Origin: UBA4802 sp964509195
GTDB lineage: Bacteria > Spirochaetota > UBA4802 > UB4802
Direction: 5' to 3'
Length of the DNA stretch: 64,000 nucleotides
Assembly (NCBI GenBank): GCA_964509195.1
Contig: CAZDWJ010000012.1
Span: 1 to 64,000 of the forward strand
Part shown: positions 32,426 to 41,685 of the stretch, in pieces
How positions within the stretch are numbered: position 1 is the stretch's first letter
How the letters are laid out: each line of letters opens with the position of its first letter
Position numbers and translations under genes: made by a program
The notes under the pieces: model-generated
What the model saw: only the letters and a program-made list of their open reading frames with translations
Database searches by the model: none
Told to the model about the DNA's origin: nothing

Positions 32426-33847
32426 TTATACTGGAATCTGCTTGTTGGTGCGTGTCCAGATTTTCATTATTTCAGCCTGCTTTACAAGATCATCCTGGAA
32501 TTTTGGATGCGCAACGCTTATAAGCTTTTCGGCACGCATCCAGGTGGGGCAGGCTACTAACTTAACTGCACCAAATTCAGTAACAATGTAGTCAACCATC
32601 TGACGCGGTATAGTAACTGTTGACGCAAGAGGTAACTGCGGAACTATACGTGATTGTAATTCCCCTTTTGAATCGGTGTATGTTGATGCAAGACATATAA
32701 AGCTTTTGCCACGGTTTGACCACTGCGAACCAAGGACAAAATCCCACATGCCTCCATTGCCGGAAACCTGGCCTGAGCCTAAACTTTCGGCATTGACCTG
32801 TGAGAATAAATCCACCTGTATGGCATTGCAAATGCTTACCATGTCATCATTCTGGGCAATAATCCGTGGGTCATTGGTGTAATCAACAGGATATGAAGCT
32901 AATGCCTGATTGTTGTGCATAAAATCATACATGCGCTGTGAACCTATTGCAAACGTATACACGCATTTAAATTTATCGATGTTTTTCTTAGCCCCATTCA
33001 TTCGCCCTGATTCAATCATGTCAACGTAGGCATCAACAAACATCTCTGTATGGCCACCTAAATTCTTTAAATCAGACTGTGCAATGAGTTTTCCAACCAT
33101 ATTGGGCATGCCGCCAATGCCTAACTGTATACAGCAGCCGTCATACAGGAATTTCATAACATGCTCTGCTATCTTTTTGTCGGTTTCAGTAGGGGGAACG
33201 TCAGGTGCGGCAAAGAGCATTTGGTTTTCAGGGGCTTCCACTATGAAATCAACGCGTGAAATATGAATTGCTTCTTCTGATCCACCTAAACATCGTGGCA
33301 TATTTTTATTTACTTCAACAAGCACATAATCAGCTGCATCTACTTTGGCCGATGTTTCGGAATTCTGCGGACCTATATTAAAAAAGCCCTGGTCGTCCAT
33401 TGGACCAACCTGGAGCATGGCAATCCATTTTACCTTTTTGCTTTTTTCAGGGCGGTTATAGTAGTATGAACGATATCCTGGGTCAATATTTTCATGAGGG
33501 TCTTGAGTAAGCAAGTATCGATAATAGAACGGTGCACGGTGATACAATATTGGACAATAGTAGGCAGCTTCTACCTGTGTATGGAGCAGACGGGTAAGTT
33601 TACTCCACTGCCAGTCAATATACGTAAAACTTTCCGGGTGCTTTATAACTTCTGGTACCGGAGGCAATGTTACTGCAGTATAAATTAATACATCTTTTAG
33701 TTCCGGAGCTCTCCGTGCCAGCGCCTGATCAAGAACAACAGGCTTGCCGTTGAAAAAACCATAATCCACAACATCTCCGCAATCAACAACTTTGACTGCA
33801 TCTTCAGGTGTTGTTAATTTGGACTTGTATTCATTCCAGTAATTCAT
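32426..33847 (-). CDS. Acetyl-CoA hydrolase/transferase family CoA-transferase
   Basis: Moves CoA between acetate and acyl groups such as butyrate or 4-hydroxybutyrate. The 473 residues belong to the family I CoA-transferases related to Cat1/AbfT: N-terminal VVDCGDVVDYGFFNGKPVVL, middle QLGIGGMPNMVGKL with the glycine-rich CoA loop, and FICLASTYTDSKGE and PQLPLASTVTIPR in the C-terminal half. The ATG at 33847, behind GGAGGAAA, is preferred to one ten codons upstream. It fits with the thiolase, beta-oxidation and ADP-forming ligase genes. The upstream A/T-rich region should hold the promoter. Confidence 0.85.
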   Translation of the reverse strand: MNYWNEYKSKLTTPEDAVKVVDCGDVVDYGFFNGKPVVLDQALARRAPELKDVLIYTAVTLPPVPEVIKHPESFTYIDWQWSKLTRLLHTQVEAAYYCPILYHRAPFYYRYLLTQDPHENIDPGYRSYYYNRPEKSKKVKWIAMLQVGPMDDQGFFNIGPQNSETSAKVDAADYVLVEVNKNMPRCLGGSEEAIHISRVDFIVEAPENQMLFAAPDVPPTETDKKIAEHVMKFLYDGCCIQLGIGGMPNMVGKLIAQSDLKNLGGHTEMFVDAYVDMIESGRMNGAKKNIDKFKCVYTFAIGSQRMYDFMHNNQALASYPVDYTNDPRIIAQNDDMVSICNAIQVDLFSQVNAESLGSGQVSGNGGMWDFVLGSQWSNRGKSFICLASTYTDSKGELQSRIVPQLPLASTVTIPRQMVDYIVTEFGAVKLVACPTWMRAEKLISVAHPKFQDDLVKQAEIMKIWTRTNKQIPV

Positions 33848-33877
33848 AGATTTCCTCCATCTAAAAAATAATCTCAT

Positions 33878-34388
33878 TAAAAATATTATAATAATACTGT
33901 ATTATAATGTCAATAAAAAATATAATAATATTACAATAATTATTATATAAATAAATATTTATATAATAAATGCTAATAATGTTCATTTATATTTTGGAGA
34001 TGGTATTCTTAAAAAATTATTGATGTACTATAATTTATATGGTGCAATGCATTACGTTTCATATAAAATAAAGAATTATCTGTTAAAATCATTATAACGG
34101 AAGAGGAAAAGGATGCGATAGTTGAGTATGCAGTGAGTCATGGTGTTATTGGTGACACTGACAAATATAGAGAAAACGCTAGGTAGTGTGTTTTAAGAAT
34201 GTATACAAGAGCACTGGGATACGCTGAAGCTAAAGACACGGTTACAGACGGACAATGAAAGCACAAAGCAGGTAAAGAATGTAATTGCATAAATAGGAAA
34301 GAACTCTTTATCGTTGGGTACTGAAAATTGTTATTTTATGTGAAACAGTATAATCAAATGGAAGTGTTTAAGTTACGAACTTGAATAT
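33878..34388. other. AT-rich gene-free stretch with a gene remnant
   Basis: Very AT-rich near 33.88-34.0 kb. A 30-codon plus-strand frame at 34094-34186 (ITEEEKDAIVEYAVSHGVIG) has the character of a real protein fragment without a start. It is the first of several coding scraps in this accessory patch. Confidence 0.3.
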
Positions 34389-34649
34389 GTGAGAGATGAT
34401 TTTAATAAATGTACTGTATTTTTAACACGCATTTATGAGAAGGATTCACGGTTATATGCAATATATAAGGGGAAAGAATATTTAGAGAAGTATTATATAT
34501 TATTTTTTACTGAGAGGACAAATTCAACGACAGTAATGAGCTTGATACTTGAAAATGTAGGAGGAGAAAAATTTAATAATTATCAATTTAAATCAAAAGA
34601 GATGATGAGGAAAGCACTAGAATATGGGAATGAAATATTAGGTGAATGA
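34389..34649 (+). CDS. Small orphan ORF, immunity-protein-like in context
   Basis: 86 codons from a GTG; the frame is open a further 15 codons upstream (from 34344, reading KWKCLSYELEYVRDDFNKCT) without a usual start, so the gene may be truncated at its 5' end. The product is acidic/basic mixed alpha/beta (TVFLTRIYEKDSRLYAIYKG). I do not recognise it. Its position before an RHS-tip-like fragment suggests a leftover immunity gene, which is inference only. Confidence 0.35.
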   Translation: MRDDFNKCTVFLTRIYEKDSRLYAIYKGKEYLEKYYILFFTERTNSTTVMSLILENVGGEKFNNYQFKSKEMMRKALEYGNEILGE

Positions 34650-34796
34650 AGAAAAGATTTACACAAAAAGGAGAAATTGATTGTAGGAATAGATCACTGT
34701 GCCGTCATTTTTTGCTAAAGTACTGTGATACACGACAAAAAAATGGGTAGTATTAGAGAGGCACAGATGGAAGCATAGCAAGTTCCAAAGCCTATA

Positions 34797-35132
34797 GTGT
34801 TCAAAGTGATACTTGGGCTGGGGTGGTTAGGATTGCGAAAAGTAGAAAGTGTATTAGGCAGTGCAATAGATGGGATAATACAGTGGATAGATCAGAATGT
34901 GCAGGATGTAGTAAGAGGAGTACAGAACACAGGGCAGCGGGTAGTAAATTGGCTGAAGGATGGGCATGTGGCATTGGTAATACCTGATAATATTAAGAAT
35001 TATAATGATGACAAAGGACCAAAGATAGCGCATGCGGGAGGTGTGAGTTTTGGGTCATCTGACAATAAACATATTACGGATGGATTTTTTAATGGATGGA
35101 AAAATAAAGTTAAGTTTTTTATTATAAAGTAG
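34797..35132 (+). CDS. Orphan C-terminal tip-like fragment (RHS/polymorphic toxin type)
   Basis: 111 codons from a GTG with no ribosome-binding site. The first half is more G+C-rich and amphipathic (FKVILGLGWLGLRKVESVLG, then VQNTGQRVVNWLKDGHVALV). The end is AT-rich with SSDNKHITDGFFNGWKNKVK. This shape, a fragment lacking its own start followed by a small lipoprotein gene, is typical of displaced toxin tips in RHS or other polymorphic-toxin loci. The toxin type is not identifiable. Confidence 0.4.
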   Translation: MFKVILGLGWLGLRKVESVLGSAIDGIIQWIDQNVQDVVRGVQNTGQRVVNWLKDGHVALVIPDNIKNYNDDKGPKIAHAGGVSFGSSDNKHITDGFFNGWKNKVKFFIIK

Positions 35133-35144
35133 GATGTAGAAAAG

Positions 35145-35702
35145 ATGAAATATAAGATGATAATTTATTTATAATTATAAGTTTATCTTTATCATGTAAA
35201 TTAGAAAATTGGAAACAAGAAAAAAACAATAAAGAAATTCCAAAAATTGATAAAATTATTAAGTACTGATAGTTGTAATGAAATAAAAGAATGGAAGTAT
35301 GGATTTGGATTTGATAAAGAAGGTAGATTAAGATATTATGATCCAAATATTAATGAAAAATCTGAGTTTGTAATAACATATTTTACTAAAACAGATAAAG
35401 AAATTTTGAAAAATGAAGGAAACCTTATAATTGCCGATTCAATTAGGATATATGATGATTGGATATCTATTATTAATGCAAATAAAGAAAAAAGAGGTCT
35501 TATTGCTGGAGGTGGAGAAATATACCATAAAGTAGAAAACTGTAGGAATTGGGTTTCAAAAGATGGAAAAAATTGGGAAGTATTGGAGATTAAATATTTA
35601 AAAGAGACACAAGAAAAGAATTGGGTGGGGGAGCCGTTAATTTTGGTATATTTTAAATGTAGTTATTTTGAGGGGGAATATTATATAACTTCACGTTTAT
35701 AA
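35145..35702 (+). pseudogene. Frameshifted small lipoprotein gene (immunity-like)
   Basis: An ATG at 35145 (MKYKMIIYL) leads by one frame slip to a lipobox (IISLSLSC) and KLENWKQEKNNKEIPKIDKI. A second slip near 35247 leads into a 150-codon open frame (STDSCNEIKEWKYGFGFDKE to the stop at 35702). Together they read as one lipoprotein of about 185 residues with two frameshifts. If the shifts are real the gene is dead; if they are sequencing errors it is intact. Small lipoproteins directly after toxin tips are often immunity proteins. Confidence 0.45.
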
Positions 35703-36093
35703 TTAGGAAATAGAATATAGAATAAAGAAAAACATAAAGTTATAAAACATGAAAAGATATATTCCCGTATAAAAAACAGAGCCGTCATTTATTGTTATAA
35801 GGCAAATTCAAGAATGAAGTGCAAAACAAAAATTACAAAAATGTAGTCTCATATTGTAAGTTATTTCATAAGCATCTAAATAGTGCATTTCAAACTTGAA
35901 GTTGCAACATTTCAAAATTGAAGTTGAGAAAAATGTTGACCTAAGAAAAAATAACAATTGACACCAAAGCGTGTTAAGTGTATGAAAATGATACCGCTAA
36001 GGAATTTCCACCAACAGTGGGACAATCTCCATAAATAAAACAGTAGTATGTATACATAGTTAGTGTATAGTTTTTATACAGGAGGTTACCACA
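35703..36093. repeat. Gene-free stretch with tandem TTTCAAA-TTGAAGTTG repeats
   Basis: CATTTCAAACTTGAAGTTG is followed a few bases later by CATTTCAAAATTGAAGTTG (together about 35888-35925). A related sequence (CATCTAAAT...TTTCAAACTTAAACTTGC) occurs at 44153-44187. Two TTGAC(A/C) hexamers (around 35937 and 35958) are possible -35 elements for the following gene. Its ribosome-binding site GGAGGT is at 36081-36086. Confidence 0.4.
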
Positions 36094-39000
36094 ATGAAGC
36101 TTACACCAAAAATAATTATCGCATCTGTTATTGGTATTATTCTTATAAGCATTGTTATTGTAGCAGCAGTTGTTACTACTAATGAGATAAATCTTTATAT
36201 TGATTATTCTGTACCAAAGCCATACGCTGAGATGGTCTTGCAAAGCAATAAAGATATTTTTATTTTTTCAGATGTTGCATCAATGCAACGTGATGTAGAA
36301 AGCAAACTAATAATTACTTTTACTCCACAGATTGAGTACCGCGTAAAACCTCTTGATGCGCAAAATTGCATAATTGAACTTTTCAATCCACTTCCTGCAA
36401 ATAAATATCGTTTTAGTATATCTCTTAAAGATGTGGATACAAAAGATGTAAAAATTACATTGAACAATGAAGAAATAGTTTTGCAAAAGGAATATTTTTT
36501 TGTGACGCCACTTCTTAAAGTGAGTAGCTGGAATCGTGAAAGTAAATTATTAAATGATCCTATTACGTTTAGATTTAATTTCCCTGTATCGCTGGAAACA
36601 GTGAAAAAAAATATTACCATAAGTCCTGATGTTACTTATGATCTTATGTACGATGCAAATGATACAACCAAGAAAACGGTGATTGTGCTACCTAAAAATG
36701 AAAAGAAAGCCACACAATATCAAATAACAATACAAAAAGATATGACACCAATTGGCGGTGTATTGGGTATGGAATCTAAGTTTACCTGTAAGTATGAAAC
36801 CTTTAATCCATTTACTCTTATGGAAGTGCAATCCTCGTACGGCAGGTACAATGATGAATCATCTTTTTACCCTGATTATCCCGTAGAATTTACTTTCAAC
36901 AATCCCATCAAATTGAAAAAAAATGAGTTAATTGCTTCGTATGTCACTGTATCGCCCAATCCCGGTGGTGTACAGGTTGATTGCTATGGTTCTACAATTT
37001 CAGTAAGCGGTAATTTCATTGGCAAAAAGAAATACACAGTAACTATCGCTAATGATTTACAAGATATTTACGGGCAAACACTTGGAAAAACTATCATAAA
37101 GGATATTACATTTGAACATGCCTTTTCATACTTTTCCTGCCCCACAGGCTTTATGATTCTGGAAAGCTATCTTGATACAATAATCCCAATGAAAATGGTG
37201 AATGTTTCTTCTTTCACCTGTAAATTTTTGTCACTTGAGAATGTGCAAGATATTGAAGAGTATGTAAAAAATCCAAAGAAGTACTTTGATTCACATGCAA
37301 AGGAAAAACAATATACGCTAAACTGGTCATGGGATGTATATAAAACAGTTAAATTTGATTTTTCAAAACTACATAATGCAAAACATGGGCTATTTGTGTA
37401 TACAATAACTCCCAAAGAAGAAAATGCGTATAGCAAAAACCAAAGAAGTTACAGTGGCGTGTTGCAGATTTCGGATATTGGAGCAACTGTAAAGACAACA
37501 AAAAATCTTGTGCTTGTGCACGTTCGTTCATTACTTGATAATAAGCCACTTGAAGGTGCGTCGGTGTATTGTAGCAAAAACAATAGACTTGGAGGGATGA
37601 CCGATAGTAAAGGTGTTACTTTTTTTCAAAATTCAAACTGTGAGCTTTTTGTGGTTAAGCATGGCGATAGTATTTTTTACTATGTCCCACAAAGTCAAAA
37701 TACTTACAACGATGATGAATACGATTATGATTATGATGGATATACAGAAAATAATATTAATCTTCCAAAAAGGCGTTGGGGCTCAAGTTACTATATCAAC
37801 ATGCCCAGGATGCTCCTTTTTACGGATAGGTATTTGTATAAACCGGGGGAGATAGTTCATGTTAAAGGGATTTTCAGATACAGGAATGATGACGAGTGGA
37901 ACCTTATTCCACCGTTTAAAGCAATTGATAATATTGTCGTAAAGGTATTTGATTCAAGGGATAATGAGATTGAATCATTTAAAAAAGCAATAGCTGATGA
38001 TGGTGATATTTCCCTGAATATTACATTAAAGAAAAATTGTCCAACCGGATATTACAGAATTGAAGCAACTGCCAATAGTAAGGAATATAAATTTGATGAA
38101 AGTATTAGTTTTCAGGTAGAGGAGTTTAAACCTGCAAAAGCTGAGATGAAGATTACACCGCACAAATTGAAGTACACCTGGAATGAAGTATTGGGATTTG
38201 ATCTTTTAGGATGGTATCTGTTTGGTGCACCGGTGTTGAATGATATTGAATATACTGTAGCTATAACACCAATAGTGTACAAAAGCCAGCGATATCCTGA
38301 GTATTCATTTTCCACTCAAATATATGACTATGATGAGTATGACGAGTATAATCCGTCGCCCACTGAGATTGCAAGCGGTAAAGCAAGGATTAATGAAAAT
38401 GGAGTAGCTAAGCTTTATGTTCCACTGAGAGCAAAAGATAAAATAGTAAATGCTGATATTCTTGTTACAGCAAAAACATATCTTTCTGATGATTCGCCGG
38501 TGTTTGGTGCAAAATCAGGGATACAGGTATTGCAACCGGTTCTTTATGGGATACGTGTGCCACAGTATTTTAACTTTGCAGGTAATGCAATGACTGTACA
38601 GCTTTTGGCGTTAAATAGCGATGATGCTGTGGTTCAAAATAATAACGTTGTGCTTGTTATTAAACGGCATGAATGGCGTTCATATCAGATAGCTGGTGTT
38701 AATGGCAGGTTGCAGTGGGAATATAAAAAGATTGAAAAACAGGTGTATTCTCAGAAACACACCATTGGCAAACAGGACGTAACGATTGTTATCAATGAGC
38801 CAGGCTACTACACAGCCGAAATATATAATACTACACAGCAGCAGAAATATGCAGTGCAGAGCTTCTATGTATTGGGAAAAGGTGAGACAGGATGGCGTGT
38901 AAATGATGATGAAACAATTGACGTGGAGAAAGATAAAAAGAGTTACTCTGTTGGCGAAACTGCGATGCTACTTGTAAAAAATCCATTTGAAAACGCAGTT

Positions 39001-41685
39001 GCCTTTGTTACTATAGAACGTGAAAAGTTTTATGACTACTTTGAAGTTCCTGCAACAACAAGTGTTGTGACAATTCCCATAAAGATTACTGAAGAGCATA
39101 TTCCCAATGTCTATGTAAGCGTGATGCTCTATGCCGGAAGAAGTGGTTTTAATAAAGTAAAAGATGGAGAAGATCTGGCAAAACCAAAATGCTATATTGG
39201 CTATGCCAATCTTAAAGTAATCCCCCGCCAGAAAAAGCTGGATATAAGGGTACGCACAGATAAAACACAGTATAAGCCCGGTGAAACTGCTACTGTTGAT
39301 ATCACTGTAACAGATCACCTGGGGCAACCGGTAAATGGACAGGCAACTATCTCAGTAGCTGACAGAGGGGTGCTTAATTTGGTTAATTACACGCTGCCCA
39401 ATCCACTTGACTTTTTCTATAAGCCACGGGAGCTGGCGGTTACTACCTATGATGTGCGGCAAATAATTCTGGGTCAGCGATATCTCAAAGAAAAGGGGGA
39501 GTTGATTGGAGGTGATGGTGGTATTGCTTCCATGGGTATGATTGTGCCACGAGCTAATATTAAATTTACTGCATACTACAGGGCAACAGTGAATGTGATA
39601 AACGGTAAGGCAAAAGTTACTTTTAAACTACCAGATAATTTAACTAGCTTTAAGGCAATGGTTGTTGTCCACACCAGGGAATCACAATTTGGTTATGGGG
39701 ATGCAACATTTGAGGTTAAAAAACCTTTAATGGTACTGCCAACCTTTACCAGGTTTGTGCGCATTGGTGATTCTTTTAATGCGGGTGGGCTTGTATTCAA
39801 CTACACCGGTACACAGCAGAAGATTGCAGTGGGTATTGAGCTAAAAGGTGGTATGAAGCTTAATGATGGAAAGTCATCGCAGCTAAAAGAAATAACGTTG
39901 AAAAACGGTCAATCCACTGAGGTGCTCTTCCCCATCGTTGTGGGCAATGATCATAGTGCTACATACATTCTGAAGGCAAAAGCTACTGGGTATACCGATG
40001 GTTTCACAGATACAATTGACGTCAAAGCACCAAATATTTATGAAACCGTTACCATGTATGGAAGGATCACAAAGCCGGATGATACAACAACGCATAAATT
40101 ACATATTACAAAAAATATAATCCCTAACTTGTCTTTTGTTAATGTATTTGTAAGCCCTTCTGCATTTGCTGAATTAAAGGGTAGTCTGGATTACCTTGTT
40201 GAATATCCGTACGGGTGTCTTGAACAAAAGGCGTCAAAGGTACTTCCGCTTATACTTGGACAAGATATTATTATACAAAAGAATCTACTAAAAATAAAAT
40301 CACTGCAGGATTTGCGTTCTACTGTGGCAACTGTGCTTGCTGAATTCCCGGCCTATTATAAAGATGATGGTTTTTCGTACTGGACTTCGGATTATGGGAA
40401 TCCTTCAAGTTATGTAACAGTCTATGCCACCTTAGTGCTTACAATGGCAAAAAAACGCGGGTATACTATTGATGAGAAAGTTTTTAAGAAGGCTTTAGAA
40501 ACTGTGAAGCGGTTTGTCACAAAGGGTGTTATTTTTGAACATGAGGAAAGATGGTTTTCATCATATTATTCATATTATAAATATCTTACATTGGCTTTTG
40601 CTCACTATGTTGCTGCTGTAAATGGCATTACCAGCCAGAGCCACTTGAAGCTTGTATACAATACGCTCAATAAAGATTATTCTAATGCTCCATCTGGTTA
40701 TGCATTTTTACTCAAGGCAGTATCACTGTATCCTGCTTCAGCATTTAAGGATGCAATGATAAAAGAGATATCACAGAAACTATTTGCATCAATGCTAACC
40801 GAATCCGGTTACGTGTATTTTGATGATGGAGCAGAATGGCAACACTTTTACTACGATAATGAAATTACAACAGCACTTGTGTTGCAGGCTTTACTGGAAT
40901 CAGGTGTGCATTTTCAAAATGACTTTAAGGTGGTAAATTATCTTTTAAAGCGGCGCACCGGATATGCATGGCGCAATACACATTCAAATGCTCTTGTGTG
41001 GTGGGCTTTGAATACGTATTTGCAAAAGTATGAAAAGGAAAAACCAGAATTTACTGTAAAGATACTCTTTAATGCTAACGAGCTGCTTAGTCGGCTTGTG
41101 CAAAATCCAAATATTTCCTATTCAACTAACTATTACATAACACCATCTGATGTTGGCACACCGTCATTGCAGTTTATCAAAAATGGTGCTGGCATTTTAT
41201 ATTATACGCTCAGATACCAGTATATACCGGTATATGATACAATGACTTCAAAGGATATGGGCTTTGAGGTAACAAAAATATACAGGGATGTCAAAACCAA
41301 AGATAAAGTTACCGTATTTAAAAAAGGTGCAGAGTATATAGTTGAAATTGATGTATACACACCTAAAGAAAGAGGCATTTGCGTTCTGGATGATATGCTT
41401 CCTGCTGGACTTGAACCCGTTAACATTAGCTTTGAAACAGAGGAAAAGATTAAAACAAATAACGATGACTATTATACCTGGGGAACATTTAATCACTTTG
41501 AACAGTATAAGGACAGAGTTGTCTATTACGCTGATTACCTGCGTAAGGGCACGCACACCGTCACGTATAAAGTTAGGGCAACCAATACAGGAACGTTTGC
41601 ATTGCCGGCATGTAAGGTTGAAGAGATGTATAATCCTGAGGTGTTTGGTGTGCAATACTATAGCAGCAAGGTGAAAGTGCAGTAG
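36094..41685 (+). CDS. Bacterial alpha-2-macroglobulin with thioester motif
   Basis: A 1863-residue envelope protease trap. An N-terminal membrane helix (IIIASVIGIILISIVIVAAV) anchors it; there is no lipobox, unlike E. coli YfhM. The macroglobulin domains follow, with the typical YKPGEIVHVKGIFR and YKPGETATVDITV. The thioester motif CLEQ (Cys1375 to Gln1378 in YPYGCLEQKASK) is intact, so it can bond covalently to attacking proteases. A Tyr/Asp-rich stretch (about 540-560, YNDDEYDYDYDGYTENN) is unusual. Its stop overlaps the start of pbpC by one base; the A2M-pbpC pair is conserved widely and links protease defence to cell-wall repair. Confidence 0.92.
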   Translation: MKLTPKIIIASVIGIILISIVIVAAVVTTNEINLYIDYSVPKPYAEMVLQSNKDIFIFSDVASMQRDVESKLIITFTPQIEYRVKPLDAQNCIIELFNPLPANKYRFSISLKDVDTKDVKITLNNEEIVLQKEYFFVTPLLKVSSWNRESKLLNDPITFRFNFPVSLETVKKNITISPDVTYDLMYDANDTTKKTVIVLPKNEKKATQYQITIQKDMTPIGGVLGMESKFTCKYETFNPFTLMEVQSSYGRYNDESSFYPDYPVEFTFNNPIKLKKNELIASYVTVSPNPGGVQVDCYGSTISVSGNFIGKKKYTVTIANDLQDIYGQTLGKTIIKDITFEHAFSYFSCPTGFMILESYLDTIIPMKMVNVSSFTCKFLSLENVQDIEEYVKNPKKYFDSHAKEKQYTLNWSWDVYKTVKFDFSKLHNAKHGLFVYTITPKEENAYSKNQRSYSGVLQISDIGATVKTTKNLVLVHVRSLLDNKPLEGASVYCSKNNRLGGMTDSKGVTFFQNSNCELFVVKHGDSIFYYVPQSQNTYNDDEYDYDYDGYTENNINLPKRRWGSSYYINMPRMLLFTDRYLYKPGEIVHVKGIFRYRNDDEWNLIPPFKAIDNIVVKVFDSRDNEIESFKKAIADDGDISLNITLKKNCPTGYYRIEATANSKEYKFDESISFQVEEFKPAKAEMKITPHKLKYTWNEVLGFDLLGWYLFGAPVLNDIEYTVAITPIVYKSQRYPEYSFSTQIYDYDEYDEYNPSPTEIASGKARINENGVAKLYVPLRAKDKIVNADILVTAKTYLSDDSPVFGAKSGIQVLQPVLYGIRVPQYFNFAGNAMTVQLLALNSDDAVVQNNNVVLVIKRHEWRSYQIAGVNGRLQWEYKKIEKQVYSQKHTIGKQDVTIVINEPGYYTAEIYNTTQQQKYAVQSFYVLGKGETGWRVNDDETIDVEKDKKSYSVGETAMLLVKNPFENAVAFVTIEREKFYDYFEVPATTSVVTIPIKITEEHIPNVYVSVMLYAGRSGFNKVKDGEDLAKPKCYIGYANLKVIPRQKKLDIRVRTDKTQYKPGETATVDITVTDHLGQPVNGQATISVADRGVLNLVNYTLPNPLDFFYKPRELAVTTYDVRQIILGQRYLKEKGELIGGDGGIASMGMIVPRANIKFTAYYRATVNVINGKAKVTFKLPDNLTSFKAMVVVHTRESQFGYGDATFEVKKPLMVLPTFTRFVRIGDSFNAGGLVFNYTGTQQKIAVGIELKGGMKLNDGKSSQLKEITLKNGQSTEVLFPIVVGNDHSATYILKAKATGYTDGFTDTIDVKAPNIYETVTMYGRITKPDDTTTHKLHITKNIIPNLSFVNVFVSPSAFAELKGSLDYLVEYPYGCLEQKASKVLPLILGQDIIIQKNLLKIKSLQDLRSTVATVLAEFPAYYKDDGFSYWTSDYGNPSSYVTVYATLVLTMAKKRGYTIDEKVFKKALETVKRFVTKGVIFEHEERWFSSYYSYYKYLTLAFAHYVAAVNGITSQSHLKLVYNTLNKDYSNAPSGYAFLLKAVSLYPASAFKDAMIKEISQKLFASMLTESGYVYFDDGAEWQHFYYDNEITTALVLQALLESGVHFQNDFKVVNYLLKRRTGYAWRNTHSNALVWWALNTYLQKYEKEKPEFTVKILFNANELLSRLVQNPNISYSTNYYITPSDVGTPSLQFIKNGAGILYYTLRYQYIPVYDTMTSKDMGFEVTKIYRDVKTKDKVTVFKKGAEYIVEIDVYTPKERGICVLDDMLPAGLEPVNISFETEEKIKTNNDDYYTWGTFNHFEQYKDRVVYYADYLRKGTHTVTYKVRATNTGTFALPACKVEEMYNPEVFGVQYYSSKVKVQ

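Noticed and set aside
35865..35935. CRISPR-like short direct repeats
   Set aside because: Only two tandem units of about 19 bases, no spacers of regular length and no cas genes.
41202..41674. Overlapping ORFs on both strands at the 3' end of the alpha-2-macroglobulin gene
   Set aside because: All lie within the conserved A2M coding sequence and lack starts of their own.
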